From: an uncultured Bacteroidota bacterium
GTDB taxonomy: Bacteria; Bacteroidota; Bacteroidia; Chitinophagales; Chitinophagaceae
Length of the DNA stretch: 19,224 nt
Assembly: GCA_946479615.1 (NCBI GenBank)
Contig: CAMLGR010000090.1
Coordinates: forward strand, 1 to 19,224
Direction: 5' to 3'
Below the pieces are notes generated by a model that did no database searches, had not been told where the DNA came from, and worked only from the letters and a program-made list of their open reading frames with translations. This document shows positions 1 through 6,433 of this stretch, piece after piece (within the stretch, counting starts at the first letter, position 1; each line of letters begins with the position of its first letter). The position numbers were made by a program, and so were the translations under genes.

Positions 1-796
1 TGGGGTTTAGCCGGATAATCTGTTGCATGACATCTTTTAGCTGCTCCTCGGAAATATTGAGGCCACGCTGGATCTTTTCATAATGCTTCTTGGTAAACTC
101 GTCAAAATATTTGGTGATCGCCTGGATAGCAGTATCTACATTTTTTCCTTCGTCTTTCTGACGCTGCAATTGAAGCAGCAAACATTCCTGCAGATCGCGG
201 GCCGCAACACCGGGAGGATCAAAATGCTGGATGCGGTCGATGATGTGCTCCACTTCCTCTTCTGTGGCCATGATATTCTGGCGAAAAGCGAGGTCATCGA
301 CGATCGCAGAGGTTTCGCGTCGCAGGTATCCGTCCTCATCGATGCTTCCTACGATATGTTCTGCAATCCGTTGCTGTTGCTCATCAAGTTTTAACAATCC
401 CAGCTGGTTCAGCAGGGTTTCATAAAAACTTGCCTCGGTTTTGAAAGGAATGGTCTTTTGCTCATCGTCGGAATAATTATCGTCCCTGAGCTTGTAATCG
501 GCCACTTCATCATCACCGTCGTGCACATATTCGCTGACATCTATATTATCGTATTCTTCTTCGCTCCCGCTTTGTTCCTCATATTCTGCCTCTGCCTCGT
601 TAAACTCATCTTTTACCTCTTCCTGGTTATCCTCGTGTTTTTCTTCGTCCAGCTCAAGCGCAGGGTTCTCTTCCAGCTCCTCTTTAATCCGTTCTTCCAG
701 GTTAGCCGTAGGTACCTGCAGCAGCTTCATTAACTGAATCTGCTGAGGCGACAGTTTTTGTAGTAACTTCTGTTGTAATGCTTGGCTTAGTGCCAT
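1..796 (-). CDS. rpoN: RNA polymerase sigma-54 factor, N-terminal part (partial)
   Basis: About 265 codons from the ATG at 796 down to the left edge, where the gene is cut. It encodes sigma-54, which directs RNA polymerase to -24/-12 promoters opened by AAA+ enhancer-binding proteins. The first ~50 residues are the glutamine/leucine-rich region I that contacts activators (start MALSQALQQKLLQKLSPQQI, then ELEENPALEL). Region II (about residues 50-115) is very acidic, with many Asp/Glu runs. It is followed by the core-binding region (LNQLGLLKLDEQQQRIAEHI; IDEDGYLRR; FDPPGVAARDLQECLLLQL; last readable IIRLNP). The helix-turn-helix and RpoN box lie outside the window. All of this is read directly by translating the minus strand. 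It is divergent from the small exported gene at 891, with a 94-bp gap. Confidence 0.95.
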   Translation of the reverse strand, partial: MALSQALQQKLLQKLSPQQIQLMKLLQVPTANLEERIKEELEENPALELDEEKHEDNQEEVKDEFNEAEAEYEEQSGSEEEYDNIDVSEYVHDGDDEVADYKLRDDNYSDDEQKTIPFKTEASFYETLLNQLGLLKLDEQQQRIAEHIVGSIDEDGYLRRETSAIVDDLAFRQNIMATEEEVEHIIDRIQHFDPPGVAARDLQECLLLQLQRQKDEGKNVDTAIQAITKYFDEFTKKHYEKIQRGLNISEEQLKDVMQQIIRLNP

Positions 797-863
797 AATT
801 TAAATGGGGGCTTTAGGGCAAGAGATTTTTCCAAAAATCCGGCCATTTATCAAAAATCAAGCC

Positions 864-873
864 GTAAATTTAC
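864..873. promoter_or_regulatory. Palindromic -7-like box between rpoN and the 891 gene
   Basis: GTAAATTTAC is a perfect 10-base palindrome containing TAAATTTA on both strands, close to the Bacteroidota -7 consensus TAnnTTTG. It could serve both divergent genes, with leaders of roughly 10 and 60 bases. No clear -33 TTG sits at the right distance on either side, so this is a weak call. Confidence 0.25.
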
Positions 874-890
874 AAAACAAACAGATACGG

Positions 891-1292
891 ATGCCGGAAC
901 GCCGATTTTTAATTGTTGTTGTGTTGATTTTCACCTTTAACGGGGAAATTTTTGCACAACAAAAAAATGTGGAAAATTTTCCGGGGAATCACCAAAATCA
1001 TGGTTTTTTCGCCGGCGATGGCAGTTATCATACACAGCGTTTTAAGCCATCTGCTGCCCGGTTTTTGGATGAGACGAAAGGAGAATATTTGCCGGGTAAA
1101 ATGCCGGTAAACAGGCTCCCGGACCTGAAAGCGCTCTTGTCTAAAGATTTTTATAGCTGCACACTTTCCTTTTTTTGCCGGAAGGAATTACAAATAGAAA
1201 AAGCGACCAGCATTCCGTTGCGCTTCCGGCTTGGTTCACTTCAATATACCGATTACCTGGAGCAAAAACCGAATGCAATCTGGAGAAGATAA
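891..1292 (+). CDS. Small exported protein of unknown function
   Basis: 133 residues from the ATG at 891. An upstream in-frame ATG at 804 would add 29 residues and bury the signal peptide, so 891 is preferred. Residues 1-22 (MPERRFLIVVVLIFTFNGEI then FA) look like a Sec signal peptide with cleavage before QQ. The middle (about 25-75) is polar and low in hydrophobics. The last third (about 76-128) looks like the conserved part: LKALLSKDFYSCTLSFFCRK, then a basic-hydrophobic segment ending in PLRFRLGSLQYTDYLE. I recognise this tail as typical of small Bacteroidota hypothetical proteins but know no function. Two cysteines at residues 90 and 96 could form a disulfide outside the cytoplasm. The gene ends 12 bases before a long palindrome. 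Confidence 0.7.
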   Translation: MPERRFLIVVVLIFTFNGEIFAQQKNVENFPGNHQNHGFFAGDGSYHTQRFKPSAARFLDETKGEYLPGKMPVNRLPDLKALLSKDFYSCTLSFFCRKELQIEKATSIPLRFRLGSLQYTDYLEQKPNAIWRR

Positions 1293-1304
1293 TTTATCAG
1301 ATGC

Positions 1305-1401
1305 CTATGTGAAACCTATGTTCCTATGTGTCTATGTGGTAAGACTACGCCAGTCAGTTTTTTTTACCACATAGGCACATAGGAACATAGGTTTCACATA
1401 G
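1305..1401. terminator. Bidirectional terminator / word-repeat palindrome (CTATGTG family)
   Basis: Two 38-base arms (1305-1342 and 1364-1401) are inverted copies with one mismatch, around a 21-base loop. Each arm iterates a CTATGTG/CCTATGT word four times. It fills the gap between two convergent stop codons (1292 and 1420), and a run of eight T lies inside the loop next to the right arm. Position and symmetry fit a two-way terminator; the iterated wording suggests a dispersed repeat family. Confidence 0.75.
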
Positions 1402-1419
1402 AGAGATCTAAAACAGGGG

Positions 1420-2982
1420 TTACTGAAAAGTATAAGAACCATCTTTTCTTTTAATGACGGTGATAATATTGCTGATCTCGCTTTCACCACCAGCAGCACT
1501 TTCAAAAGAACTGCCCACAAAATATTTCCCCGATTCTTTATAATACATCGAAGGAGAGAAACCATAGAAGGCAATACTATTATCGTTCTTATTCCGGGAA
1601 ATAATAAACTTTAAGGCAGTAGCCGATCTTTTTATTACATCTTCCTTCTTCGGCGACATATACAGGATCATCGAACGGATATCCGTCACATCTTTTTTCT
1701 TATAAGCCGTCAGCGAATAAATAGGCCGCGCAGGATTTCCCTGGTAATAAGAAACAGTCAGTGAATCCGGTTTATCGGGATTTTTTTCTGTCAGCCATTC
1801 CATAGCCGGCACCAGCGCTGGTGTGCGATAGTAATTATTGCGAAGACTATCGTTCCATCCATTGGGATTGGAATCAAACGATTTACTGCTGAAATAAATG
1901 CTTCCCTGTACATTCGGATATTCGCGCAGCAATTTGATCTGGTTAGGCAACTCATTCTTGTTCTTCCAGGCATAACTTCTTTTCTCGCCTGTGCGGTAAA
2001 TACCATGACCGATATAAATATGACGGCCATAACTATGTTTGCTCCACCAGTCAAGCAATTTTTCGTATGCGATCCTTGGGTTACCGATCTCCAGGTATAA
2101 TTGCGGAGCTACATAATCCACCCAGCCATTCTTCAGCCATAATAAGATATCAGCGTACAGGTCATCATAATTCGTTTGACCGGCTTTGCTGTCACTTCCT
2201 TCAGGGTCCATATCGTTATTTCTCCAGACACTAAAAGGAGATACTCCGAACTTGCAGAAAGGTTTGGCTTCTTTAATGGCAATGCTTAATTTTTTTATGA
2301 TAGAATCCACATTGCTTCTTCTCCAGTCATCTTTTGACAAAGGACTTCCCGAGTTACTATAGGCTTTTGCATCAGGAAATTCCTGTCCGGCGATACGGTA
2401 AGGGTAAAAATAATCATCCATGTGAATGGCATCAACCGGATAACGCGTCACGATATCACGTACCACCCTGACCACAAAATCCTGGGCTTCCGGGTTGGAT
2501 GGATCAAAATATTTGGTGGTGCCATAAGTAAGAAACCATTCGGGATGCACACGCGTAATATGATTGGGTGCGATAGAGGCGGAACGGACATTAAAATTAG
2601 CGCGGTAAGGATTCAGCCAGGCATGAAACTCCATACCTCTTTTATGCGCCTCGTCGATCATAAAGGCCAGTGGATCGTAATAGGGAGAAGGCGGACGGCC
2701 CTGTACACCCGTGAGCCATTGGCTCCAGGGTTCGTAAGGCGATGGATAAAATGCATCGGCTGCAGGACGCACCTGTACTACCACGGCATTCATGCCATTC
2801 TTTTTATGAAGATCAAGCTGACGAATAAAATCGGCTTTCTGCAATTCGGGATCTGTCACTCCGCGTTGCGGCCAATCGATATTATCGACAGTCGCGATCC
2901 ACACAGCTCTGAATTCATATTTGGGCTGGGAAAAAGCAGGGAAACTTATCAATAGCACGAAACAAAACAGTAGTAACCTCAT
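1420..2982 (-). CDS. Exported GHL10 (DUF187/YddW-like) glycosyl hydrolase-like protein
   Basis: 520 residues, ATG at 2982. Residues 1-18 are a signal peptide (MRLLLFCFVLLISFPAFS). The mature start FRAVWIATVDNIDWP (24-38) is the hallmark of the GHL10 TIM-barrel family. Further family motifs: VVVQVRPAADAFYPS (67-81), DEAHKRGMEFHAWLNPYR (110-127), DAIHMDDYFYPYR (184-196, likely carrying the acidic active-site residues) and VDYVAPQLYLE. After about residue 400 there is a beta-rich tail, probably an immunoglobulin/FN3-like accessory domain. The E. coli relative DigH (YddW) cleaves peptidoglycan strands stripped of peptides, so an envelope glycan is a reasonable substrate, but that is inferred. It is monocistronic between a -7 box (3003-3010) and the 1305-1401 terminator. 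Confidence 0.9.
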   Translation of the reverse strand: MRLLLFCFVLLISFPAFSQPKYEFRAVWIATVDNIDWPQRGVTDPELQKADFIRQLDLHKKNGMNAVVVQVRPAADAFYPSPYEPWSQWLTGVQGRPPSPYYDPLAFMIDEAHKRGMEFHAWLNPYRANFNVRSASIAPNHITRVHPEWFLTYGTTKYFDPSNPEAQDFVVRVVRDIVTRYPVDAIHMDDYFYPYRIAGQEFPDAKAYSNSGSPLSKDDWRRSNVDSIIKKLSIAIKEAKPFCKFGVSPFSVWRNNDMDPEGSDSKAGQTNYDDLYADILLWLKNGWVDYVAPQLYLEIGNPRIAYEKLLDWWSKHSYGRHIYIGHGIYRTGEKRSYAWKNKNELPNQIKLLREYPNVQGSIYFSSKSFDSNPNGWNDSLRNNYYRTPALVPAMEWLTEKNPDKPDSLTVSYYQGNPARPIYSLTAYKKKDVTDIRSMILYMSPKKEDVIKRSATALKFIISRNKNDNSIAFYGFSPSMYYKESGKYFVGSSFESAAGGESEISNIITVIKRKDGSYTFQ

Positions 2983-3002
2983 ATAGGGAATAAATAAAAA
3001 CG

Positions 3003-3010
3003 CAAAGGTA
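3003..3010 (-). promoter_or_regulatory. -7 promoter element of the GHL10 gene
   Basis: Minus strand reads TACCTTTG, a full match to the Bacteroidota -7 consensus TAnnTTTG, 20 bases before the ATG at 2982. No TTG is found at the -33 position; the upstream side runs straight into the 3020-3183 repeat. Confidence 0.5.
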
Positions 3011-3019
3011 GTGTTTTCG

Positions 3020-3183
3020 GTCTTGCGGCCGTTAGTATTACAGTCGGCAGTTGACGATCCTGCAATCAGGAAACTGCTGGCCGCAAGACTGTTTATCTGA
3101 TCATTGATGATTGCCGGAGTAAAAATGTTGGCTGAAGAACTGTTAAGCTTTTCCTATGACTGCCGGCTGCAGGATTGTCAACT
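3020..3183. repeat. Two interlocked inverted repeats in the marR-GHL10 gap
   Basis: Arm A at 3020-3030 (GTCTTGCGGCC) is perfectly inverted at 3079-3089. Arm B at 3049-3064 (AGTTGACGATCCTGCA) is inverted at 3168-3183 with one mismatch. B lies inside the A loop and its partner lies outside, so the order is A-B-A'-B'. GGCAGT/CTGCCG-type words recur through the stretch. B' overlaps the first two bases of the marR stop codon. This is most likely a dispersed intergenic repeat; no coding potential is seen. Confidence 0.65.
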
Positions 3184-3634
3184 ACTCTTTCCTTATCTTA
3201 TCTAGTAAATCACTCAGCGCAGCGGCTTCTTTCCTGCTGAGATTGCCGAGAATATTATCCATTTCTTCCTGGCGCTGATCAAGACGTTCGAGCATTTTTT
3301 TACCCTTATCGGTGATCATGATATCAACGAGACGGCGATCATTTTTGGAAGTGGCTTTTTTGGCGAGGCCCTTGGTAATAAGGCGGTCAACGATCCGGCT
3401 GGTATCACTCATCTTATCCAGCATTCTTTCCCTGATCTGCAGGGTGGAAAGTGGTTGCGGATGACTGCCGCGCAGGATGCGGAGAATGTTGAATTGCTGG
3501 GGCGTAATGTCTTCCGAAGCAAAAAACTCTTTTGTGCGCTCGGTTATCCAGTTAAAGGTGTAGATAATATTAATCGCCACTTTCTGGTGCTCGTTACGGA
3601 ATTTGGTTTGTAGGATGTCCTGGTCTATTCCCAT
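3182..3634 (-). CDS. MarR-family transcriptional regulator
   Basis: 150 residues when started at the ATG at 3634. An open frame continues up to an ATG at 3757, but those extra 41 residues are not MarR-like and a TATATTTG promoter element (3679-3686) sits inside that extension, so the short form is chosen. The winged-helix fold is clear: dimerisation helix about 1-35, DNA-binding core ITPQQFNILRILRG (43-56), recognition helix around KMSDTSRIVDRLITKGLAKK (74-93), wing KNDRRLVDIMITDKGKKML (97-115), and a C-terminal dimerisation helix. MarR proteins usually repress adjacent or divergent genes and release DNA on ligand binding. The divergent partner is a small gene at 3876; a near-palindrome at 3782-3796 is a candidate operator. 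The ligand is unknown. Confidence 0.9.
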   Translation of the reverse strand: MGIDQDILQTKFRNEHQKVAINIIYTFNWITERTKEFFASEDITPQQFNILRILRGSHPQPLSTLQIRERMLDKMSDTSRIVDRLITKGLAKKATSKNDRRLVDIMITDKGKKMLERLDQRQEEMDNILGNLSRKEAAALSDLLDKIRKE

Positions 3635-3678
3635 AAAAAACACGGTTTTGAGTAAAAAGATAATGCGCCGGACGCCTG

Positions 3679-3686
3679 CAAATATA
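3679..3686 (-). promoter_or_regulatory. -7 promoter element of marR
   Basis: Minus strand TATATTTG matches TAnnTTTG exactly and would start transcription about 38 bases before the ATG at 3634. The -33 region reads GTTAAG instead of a clear TTG. Confidence 0.4.
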
Positions 3687-3781
3687 TACTCACTTACCGT
3701 AGCGCTTAACGTTTTGTGGAACCAGCTTATCATAAATTGACCCTGGTTAATGGTCATTTTAACGATTCCTTATTTACACTA

Positions 3782-3796
3782 TGCAAAATTTGTGCA
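3782..3796. promoter_or_regulatory. Candidate MarR operator
   Basis: TGCAAAATTTGTGCA is a 15-base palindrome with one mismatched pair. It lies between the divergent marR and 3876 promoters, 18 bases upstream of the -33 box of the latter. Its size and AT-rich symmetry resemble MarR-family operators; assignment is inference. Confidence 0.3.
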
Positions 3797-3814
3797 AAAA
3801 ACCTGCGGCCGGGA

Positions 3815-3846
3815 TTTGACGTATCTATTTAAACGATCTTGCTTTG
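3815..3846 (+). promoter_or_regulatory. Bacteroidota-type promoter of the 29-residue ORF
   Basis: TTTG at 3815-3818, then 20 bases, then TTGCTTTG at 3839-3846. This matches TTTG-N19/20-TAnnTTTG at all but one conserved position. The expected start site, about 3853, leaves a leader of some 23 bases to the ATG at 3876. Confidence 0.5.
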
Positions 3847-3875
3847 TATAGCCGGGACGGTTTAAATCTTATTAC

Positions 3876-3965
3876 ATGAAAGTGATTTCCGAATCAATTC
3901 GCAGTTTTTGTGAAGGTTTCATATCCTTTTACAAGTCTATCTACCAGGAAATGACAGGCTGGTAA
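3876..3965 (+). CDS. Possible 29-residue small protein, divergent from marR
   Basis: ATG at 3876, TAA at 3963-3965, 29 residues: starts MKVISESIRSFCEGF and ends YKSIYQEMTGW. It has alternating hydrophobic/aromatic and polar residues that would fit one amphipathic helix, and a single Cys. Support comes from its good promoter (3815-3846) and from being the only start codon within a short leader downstream of it. It ends just before the AT-rich repeat at 3974. No function recognised. It could equally be a short RNA or a chance frame; the promoter is better supported than the protein. Confidence 0.35.
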   Translation: MKVISESIRSFCEGFISFYKSIYQEMTGW

Positions 3966-3973
3966 AGGATTTG

Positions 3974-4028
3974 AATGTAGAATTATGAATTGAATAACTC
4001 ATTTAGAATCCTTCATAACTCATAATTC
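3974..4028. repeat. AT-rich dispersed palindrome, copy 1 (ATTATGAAT family)
   Basis: Left part TAGAATTATGAAT (3978-3990) and right part TTCATAACTCATAATTC (4012-4028) can pair. Positions 3974-3996 match 7403-7425 with two mismatches, and the 17-base right part is identical to 7448-7464, so this is one family present twice. It lies between the convergent 3876 ORF and the DinB gene and supplies the DinB stop codon (4020-4022). Confidence 0.7.
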
Positions 4029-4532
4029 CCCACTCCCCTTCTTCAATATAGCTCCCATTTTAAAAATGGTAAACAGGTGATGTGCCTCGTGCAGGAGGAA
4101 AAAATTCATCCATTCTATCAGGTTCATCGAACCATACACGGGATGGATCCCCGTTTTACCGAAATCAGTTTCTGAAAAACTTAAAAGCCCTGCGCTCATT
4201 TCTTTGCGGGTGGTCAGCAGGTCCTGCATGATCTCCCGGGTGGATTTTAAACAATTATCCAAAAACAACGGATCACCTTCAGCTGTATAACGATCAAAAG
4301 CAGGTTGTGTATTTTCCAGGATCAGTTTTACCCGGTGAATAAAAACATGCTGGTAAGTGGAGAGGTGAACGATATTTTCAAAGATGGACCATTTACCGGT
4401 ATTCACCTGCCGGCGGATCTGGTCGTCCGAAAGGCCGTCAATGATTTCGATGAGTGATTTGTGCTGGTATTGAAGTCGTGTAGAGATGGAGGATGGCATT
4501 TGCATAAAAAACAAAGGTTTAATCTTAATCAT
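4020..4532 (-). CDS. DinB-like (DinB_2) putative metal-dependent protein
   Basis: 170 residues with the ATG at 4532; later ATGs at residues 10 and 12 are also possible starts. The four-helix DinB/YfiT fold is shown by KWSIFENIVHLSTYQHVF (47-64, first His ligand near 56) and LLHEAHHLFTIFKM (146-159) with the usual C-terminal His cluster. DinB-fold proteins bind a divalent metal through three histidines; several are thiol-transferases using bacillithiol or similar cofactors, but most are uncharacterised. The start overlaps the stop of the radical SAM gene by 8 bases (ATGATTAA), so the two are translationally coupled. The final residues and stop (GEL then TGA) lie in the AT-rich repeat 3974-4028, suggesting that the repeat reshaped the C-terminus. 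Confidence 0.85.
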   Translation of the reverse strand: MIKIKPLFFMQMPSSISTRLQYQHKSLIEIIDGLSDDQIRRQVNTGKWSIFENIVHLSTYQHVFIHRVKLILENTQPAFDRYTAEGDPLFLDNCLKSTREIMQDLLTTRKEMSAGLLSFSETDFGKTGIHPVYGSMNLIEWMNFFLLHEAHHLFTIFKMGAILKKGSGEL

Positions 4533-5553
4533 TGTTCCACACCCTGGTTCCTTCCGAACAATTGGCGCAGATATCTATATTTTTTCTTCCCTGAAGTATT
4601 TGTGTCCGGAATTTAGTGTACTCCCCATTCTTCCATATCTCCTTAAACGGCTTTTTCTTAAGATCTCCCAACTGGTGCTGTGCATCTTTATCAAAACAGC
4701 AAGGTGCGACCAGCCCATCCCAGGTAATTACCGGGTCGTGCCAAAGCCTCCAGCATTGATTCGCCAGTTTACCTTTGAATTCATACCCTTTATCTGTTTT
4801 GCGGTAACGGCTGTATTTATCTGTAACGGGGATCAGCTGGTTCGGATCATTTTCATAGTCGTATACCTGCGCAGTCTTGAACCAGACATCATCCACGCCG
4901 ATCTCTTTCGCCAATGTTTTTACATCTTCGATCTGGTGCTCGTTCGGTTTTACTACCAGGAATTGAAAGACGACAAAAGGTGTTTTGCTCTTCAGTTCCT
5001 TTTTCCATTTCACAATATTCTTCGCTCCGTCTATTACTTTTTCCAGTTTACCACCCACACGGTATTGCTGGTACACATCCTGCGTGGTGCCATCTATGGA
5101 AATGATAAGACGGTCAAGCCCGCTTTCAATCGTTCTTTTGGCATTTTCATCCGTCAGGTAATGTGCATTGGTGGAAGTGGCAGTATAGATTTTTTTTTGT
5201 GAAGCATACTTCACCATATCCAGAAAAGAAGGATTGAGATAAGGCTCGCCCTGGAAATAAAAAACCAGGTAAAGAAGATCCTTGTACAACTGGTCGATCG
5301 TTTCACTGAAGAAATCTTTTTTCAGCATGCCGGTAGGCCGTGTAAAAGCGCGGAGACCACTGGGGCATTCAGGACAGCGAAGATTGCAGGAGGTGGTCGG
5401 TTCAAAAGAAATGGAAACAGGATAGCCCCATTGAACAGGCCTTTTCGTCCACTTGCTATAATAATAGCTGCTTAACACTTTCAGGCCGTTCCAGGCACGG
5501 CGCGGCGTCAGCTTGGATAAAAGGTTTATGCTATCATTGACGTTGAGTTTCAC
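4525..5553 (-). CDS. Radical SAM protein with SPASM domain
   Basis: 342 residues; the start codon is GTG at 5553, with no in-frame ATG nearby. The radical SAM cluster motif CNLRCPEC gives C56, C60, C63 (CxxxCxxC) for the [4Fe-4S]-SAM site. GEP (102-104) and SIDG (152-155) are further SAM-barrel motifs. The C-terminal SPASM part holds C267, C285, C286, C329 and C332 in the arrangement CWRLW, APCCFD, CANC, for auxiliary Fe-S clusters. SPASM enzymes modify peptides, proteins or carbohydrates. No RiPP precursor, peptidase or exporter is next to it, so the substrate is unknown. The only partner is the coupled DinB-like gene downstream. It is divergent from pxpB with a 172-bp gap. Confidence 0.92.
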   Translation of the reverse strand: MKLNVNDSINLLSKLTPRRAWNGLKVLSSYYYSKWTKRPVQWGYPVSISFEPTTSCNLRCPECPSGLRAFTRPTGMLKKDFFSETIDQLYKDLLYLVFYFQGEPYLNPSFLDMVKYASQKKIYTATSTNAHYLTDENAKRTIESGLDRLIISIDGTTQDVYQQYRVGGKLEKVIDGAKNIVKWKKELKSKTPFVVFQFLVVKPNEHQIEDVKTLAKEIGVDDVWFKTAQVYDYENDPNQLIPVTDKYSRYRKTDKGYEFKGKLANQCWRLWHDPVITWDGLVAPCCFDKDAQHQLGDLKKKPFKEIWKNGEYTKFRTQILQGRKNIDICANCSEGTRVWNND

Positions 5554-5675
5554 AAGCAGTAAAGGTACAGATTCGGCGGCAGTAAGGATAGCGGCAAAAC
5601 AGGATCTCTATAAAACAGGTGGACTTCCCTATGGTGTAACCGCATTTTTACCATGAAGCATGGATTAAATCTGTT

Positions 5676-5693
5676 ACCGGCAATCCAGCCGGT
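5676..5693. promoter_or_regulatory. Dyad upstream of the pxp operon
   Basis: ACCGGC, six bases, then GCCGGT: a perfect 6+6 dyad 32 bases upstream of the pxpB ATG. A TATCTTCA (5707-5714) just downstream is a poor -7 match. It may be an operator for pxpBCA; no regulator gene adjoins it. Confidence 0.25.
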
Positions 5694-5725
5694 CATCAAT
5701 AGTTACTATCTTCAAAGCAGCGTAC

Positions 5726-6433
5726 ATGAATCATCGTTTTACATACCGTATTTTTCCATTGGGCGATTCCGCTATCAGTATCGATTTTGGCAATACGATA
5801 AACGAGGACAATAATAAAAAAGTACTGGCCGGATTTGATGAATTGCGGAACCATCCGTTTACCGGTATGATCGAAGCAGTTCCCGCTTATAGTTCGCTTA
5901 CTTTATACTACGATCCGTTAGCGATCAAAAAAATAATTCCCCGCGAAACACAGGTGTATGAATGGGTGAAAGAAGAACTGGAAAAAAGAAATCCTGCTTC
6001 CTGGAATACGGCGGATAAAGATCAACACCTGGTAAGGATACCGGTATGTTATGAAAATGATGTAGCGCCTGATCTGTATGCACTGGCACTTTATAATAAT
6101 ATGACTGCGGAAGAAGTAATGCGTATTCACTTGTCAATATCTTATCGTGTATACATGCTCGGTTTTCTTCCCGGGTTTGCATACATGGGTCCCGTGGATC
6201 CGTCGATCAGGATGCCGCGAAAATCAAAGCCGGTCAATGTGTCGGCGGGTAGTGTGGGAATTGCAGGCAGCCAGACAGGAATTTATCCTTTGTCATCTCC
6301 CGGTGGCTGGCAGATCATTGGCCGTACCCCTGTATCCTTATTTGATCCGTTGAAAACAAATCCCTGTTTATTAAAAGCAGGAGATACGGTTCAGTTCTAT
6401 TCAATCAGCAGGGATGAGTATACGAATTATTAA
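5726..6433 (+). CDS. pxpB: 5-oxoprolinase subunit PxpB (KipI-like)
   Basis: 235 residues, the usual length. PxpB with PxpC forms the ATP-using part of prokaryotic 5-oxoprolinase, which with PxpA opens 5-oxo-L-proline to glutamate. Sequence evidence: N-terminal lobe starting FTYRIFPLGDSAISIDFG, then the cyclophilin-like lobe with H135, GFLPGFAYMG (146-155), PRKSKPVNVSAGSVGIAG (164-181), GSQTGIYP (181-188) and SPGGWQIIGRTP (191-202), all family signatures. B. subtilis KipI also inhibits a sporulation kinase, which is irrelevant here. It is the first gene of the operon, and its last 20 bases overlap pxpC, implying coupled 1:1 synthesis. Confidence 0.95.
   Translation: MNHRFTYRIFPLGDSAISIDFGNTINEDNNKKVLAGFDELRNHPFTGMIEAVPAYSSLTLYYDPLAIKKIIPRETQVYEWVKEELEKRNPASWNTADKDQHLVRIPVCYENDVAPDLYALALYNNMTAEEVMRIHLSISYRVYMLGFLPGFAYMGPVDPSIRMPRKSKPVNVSAGSVGIAGSQTGIYPLSSPGGWQIIGRTPVSLFDPLKTNPCLLKAGDTVQFYSISRDEYTNY

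Noticed and set aside
804..890. N-terminal extension of the small exported protein from an ATG at 804
   Set aside because: The 29 added residues are unlike a signal peptide and hide the good one beginning at 891; they also occupy the rpoN leader/promoter region.
2422..2955. 177-codon plus-strand frame inside the GHL10 gene
   Set aside because: It is antisense to a clear family protein and has no recognisable domain or promoter.
3635..3757. Longer MarR protein starting at 3757
   Set aside because: The extra 41 residues are not family-like and contain the TATATTTG promoter element that suits the internal ATG at 3634.
4486..5202. 238-codon open frame on the plus strand
   Set aside because: It lies wholly opposite the radical SAM gene, whose Fe-S motifs and reading are unambiguous; the opposing frame has a hydrophobic, Ile/Phe-rich, signature-free product.
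3876..5553. RiPP cluster made of the 29-residue ORF and the radical SAM enzyme
   Set aside because: The ORF is convergent to the enzyme's operon, has no leader-core layout, and lacks a peptidase, transporter or RRE domain nearby.
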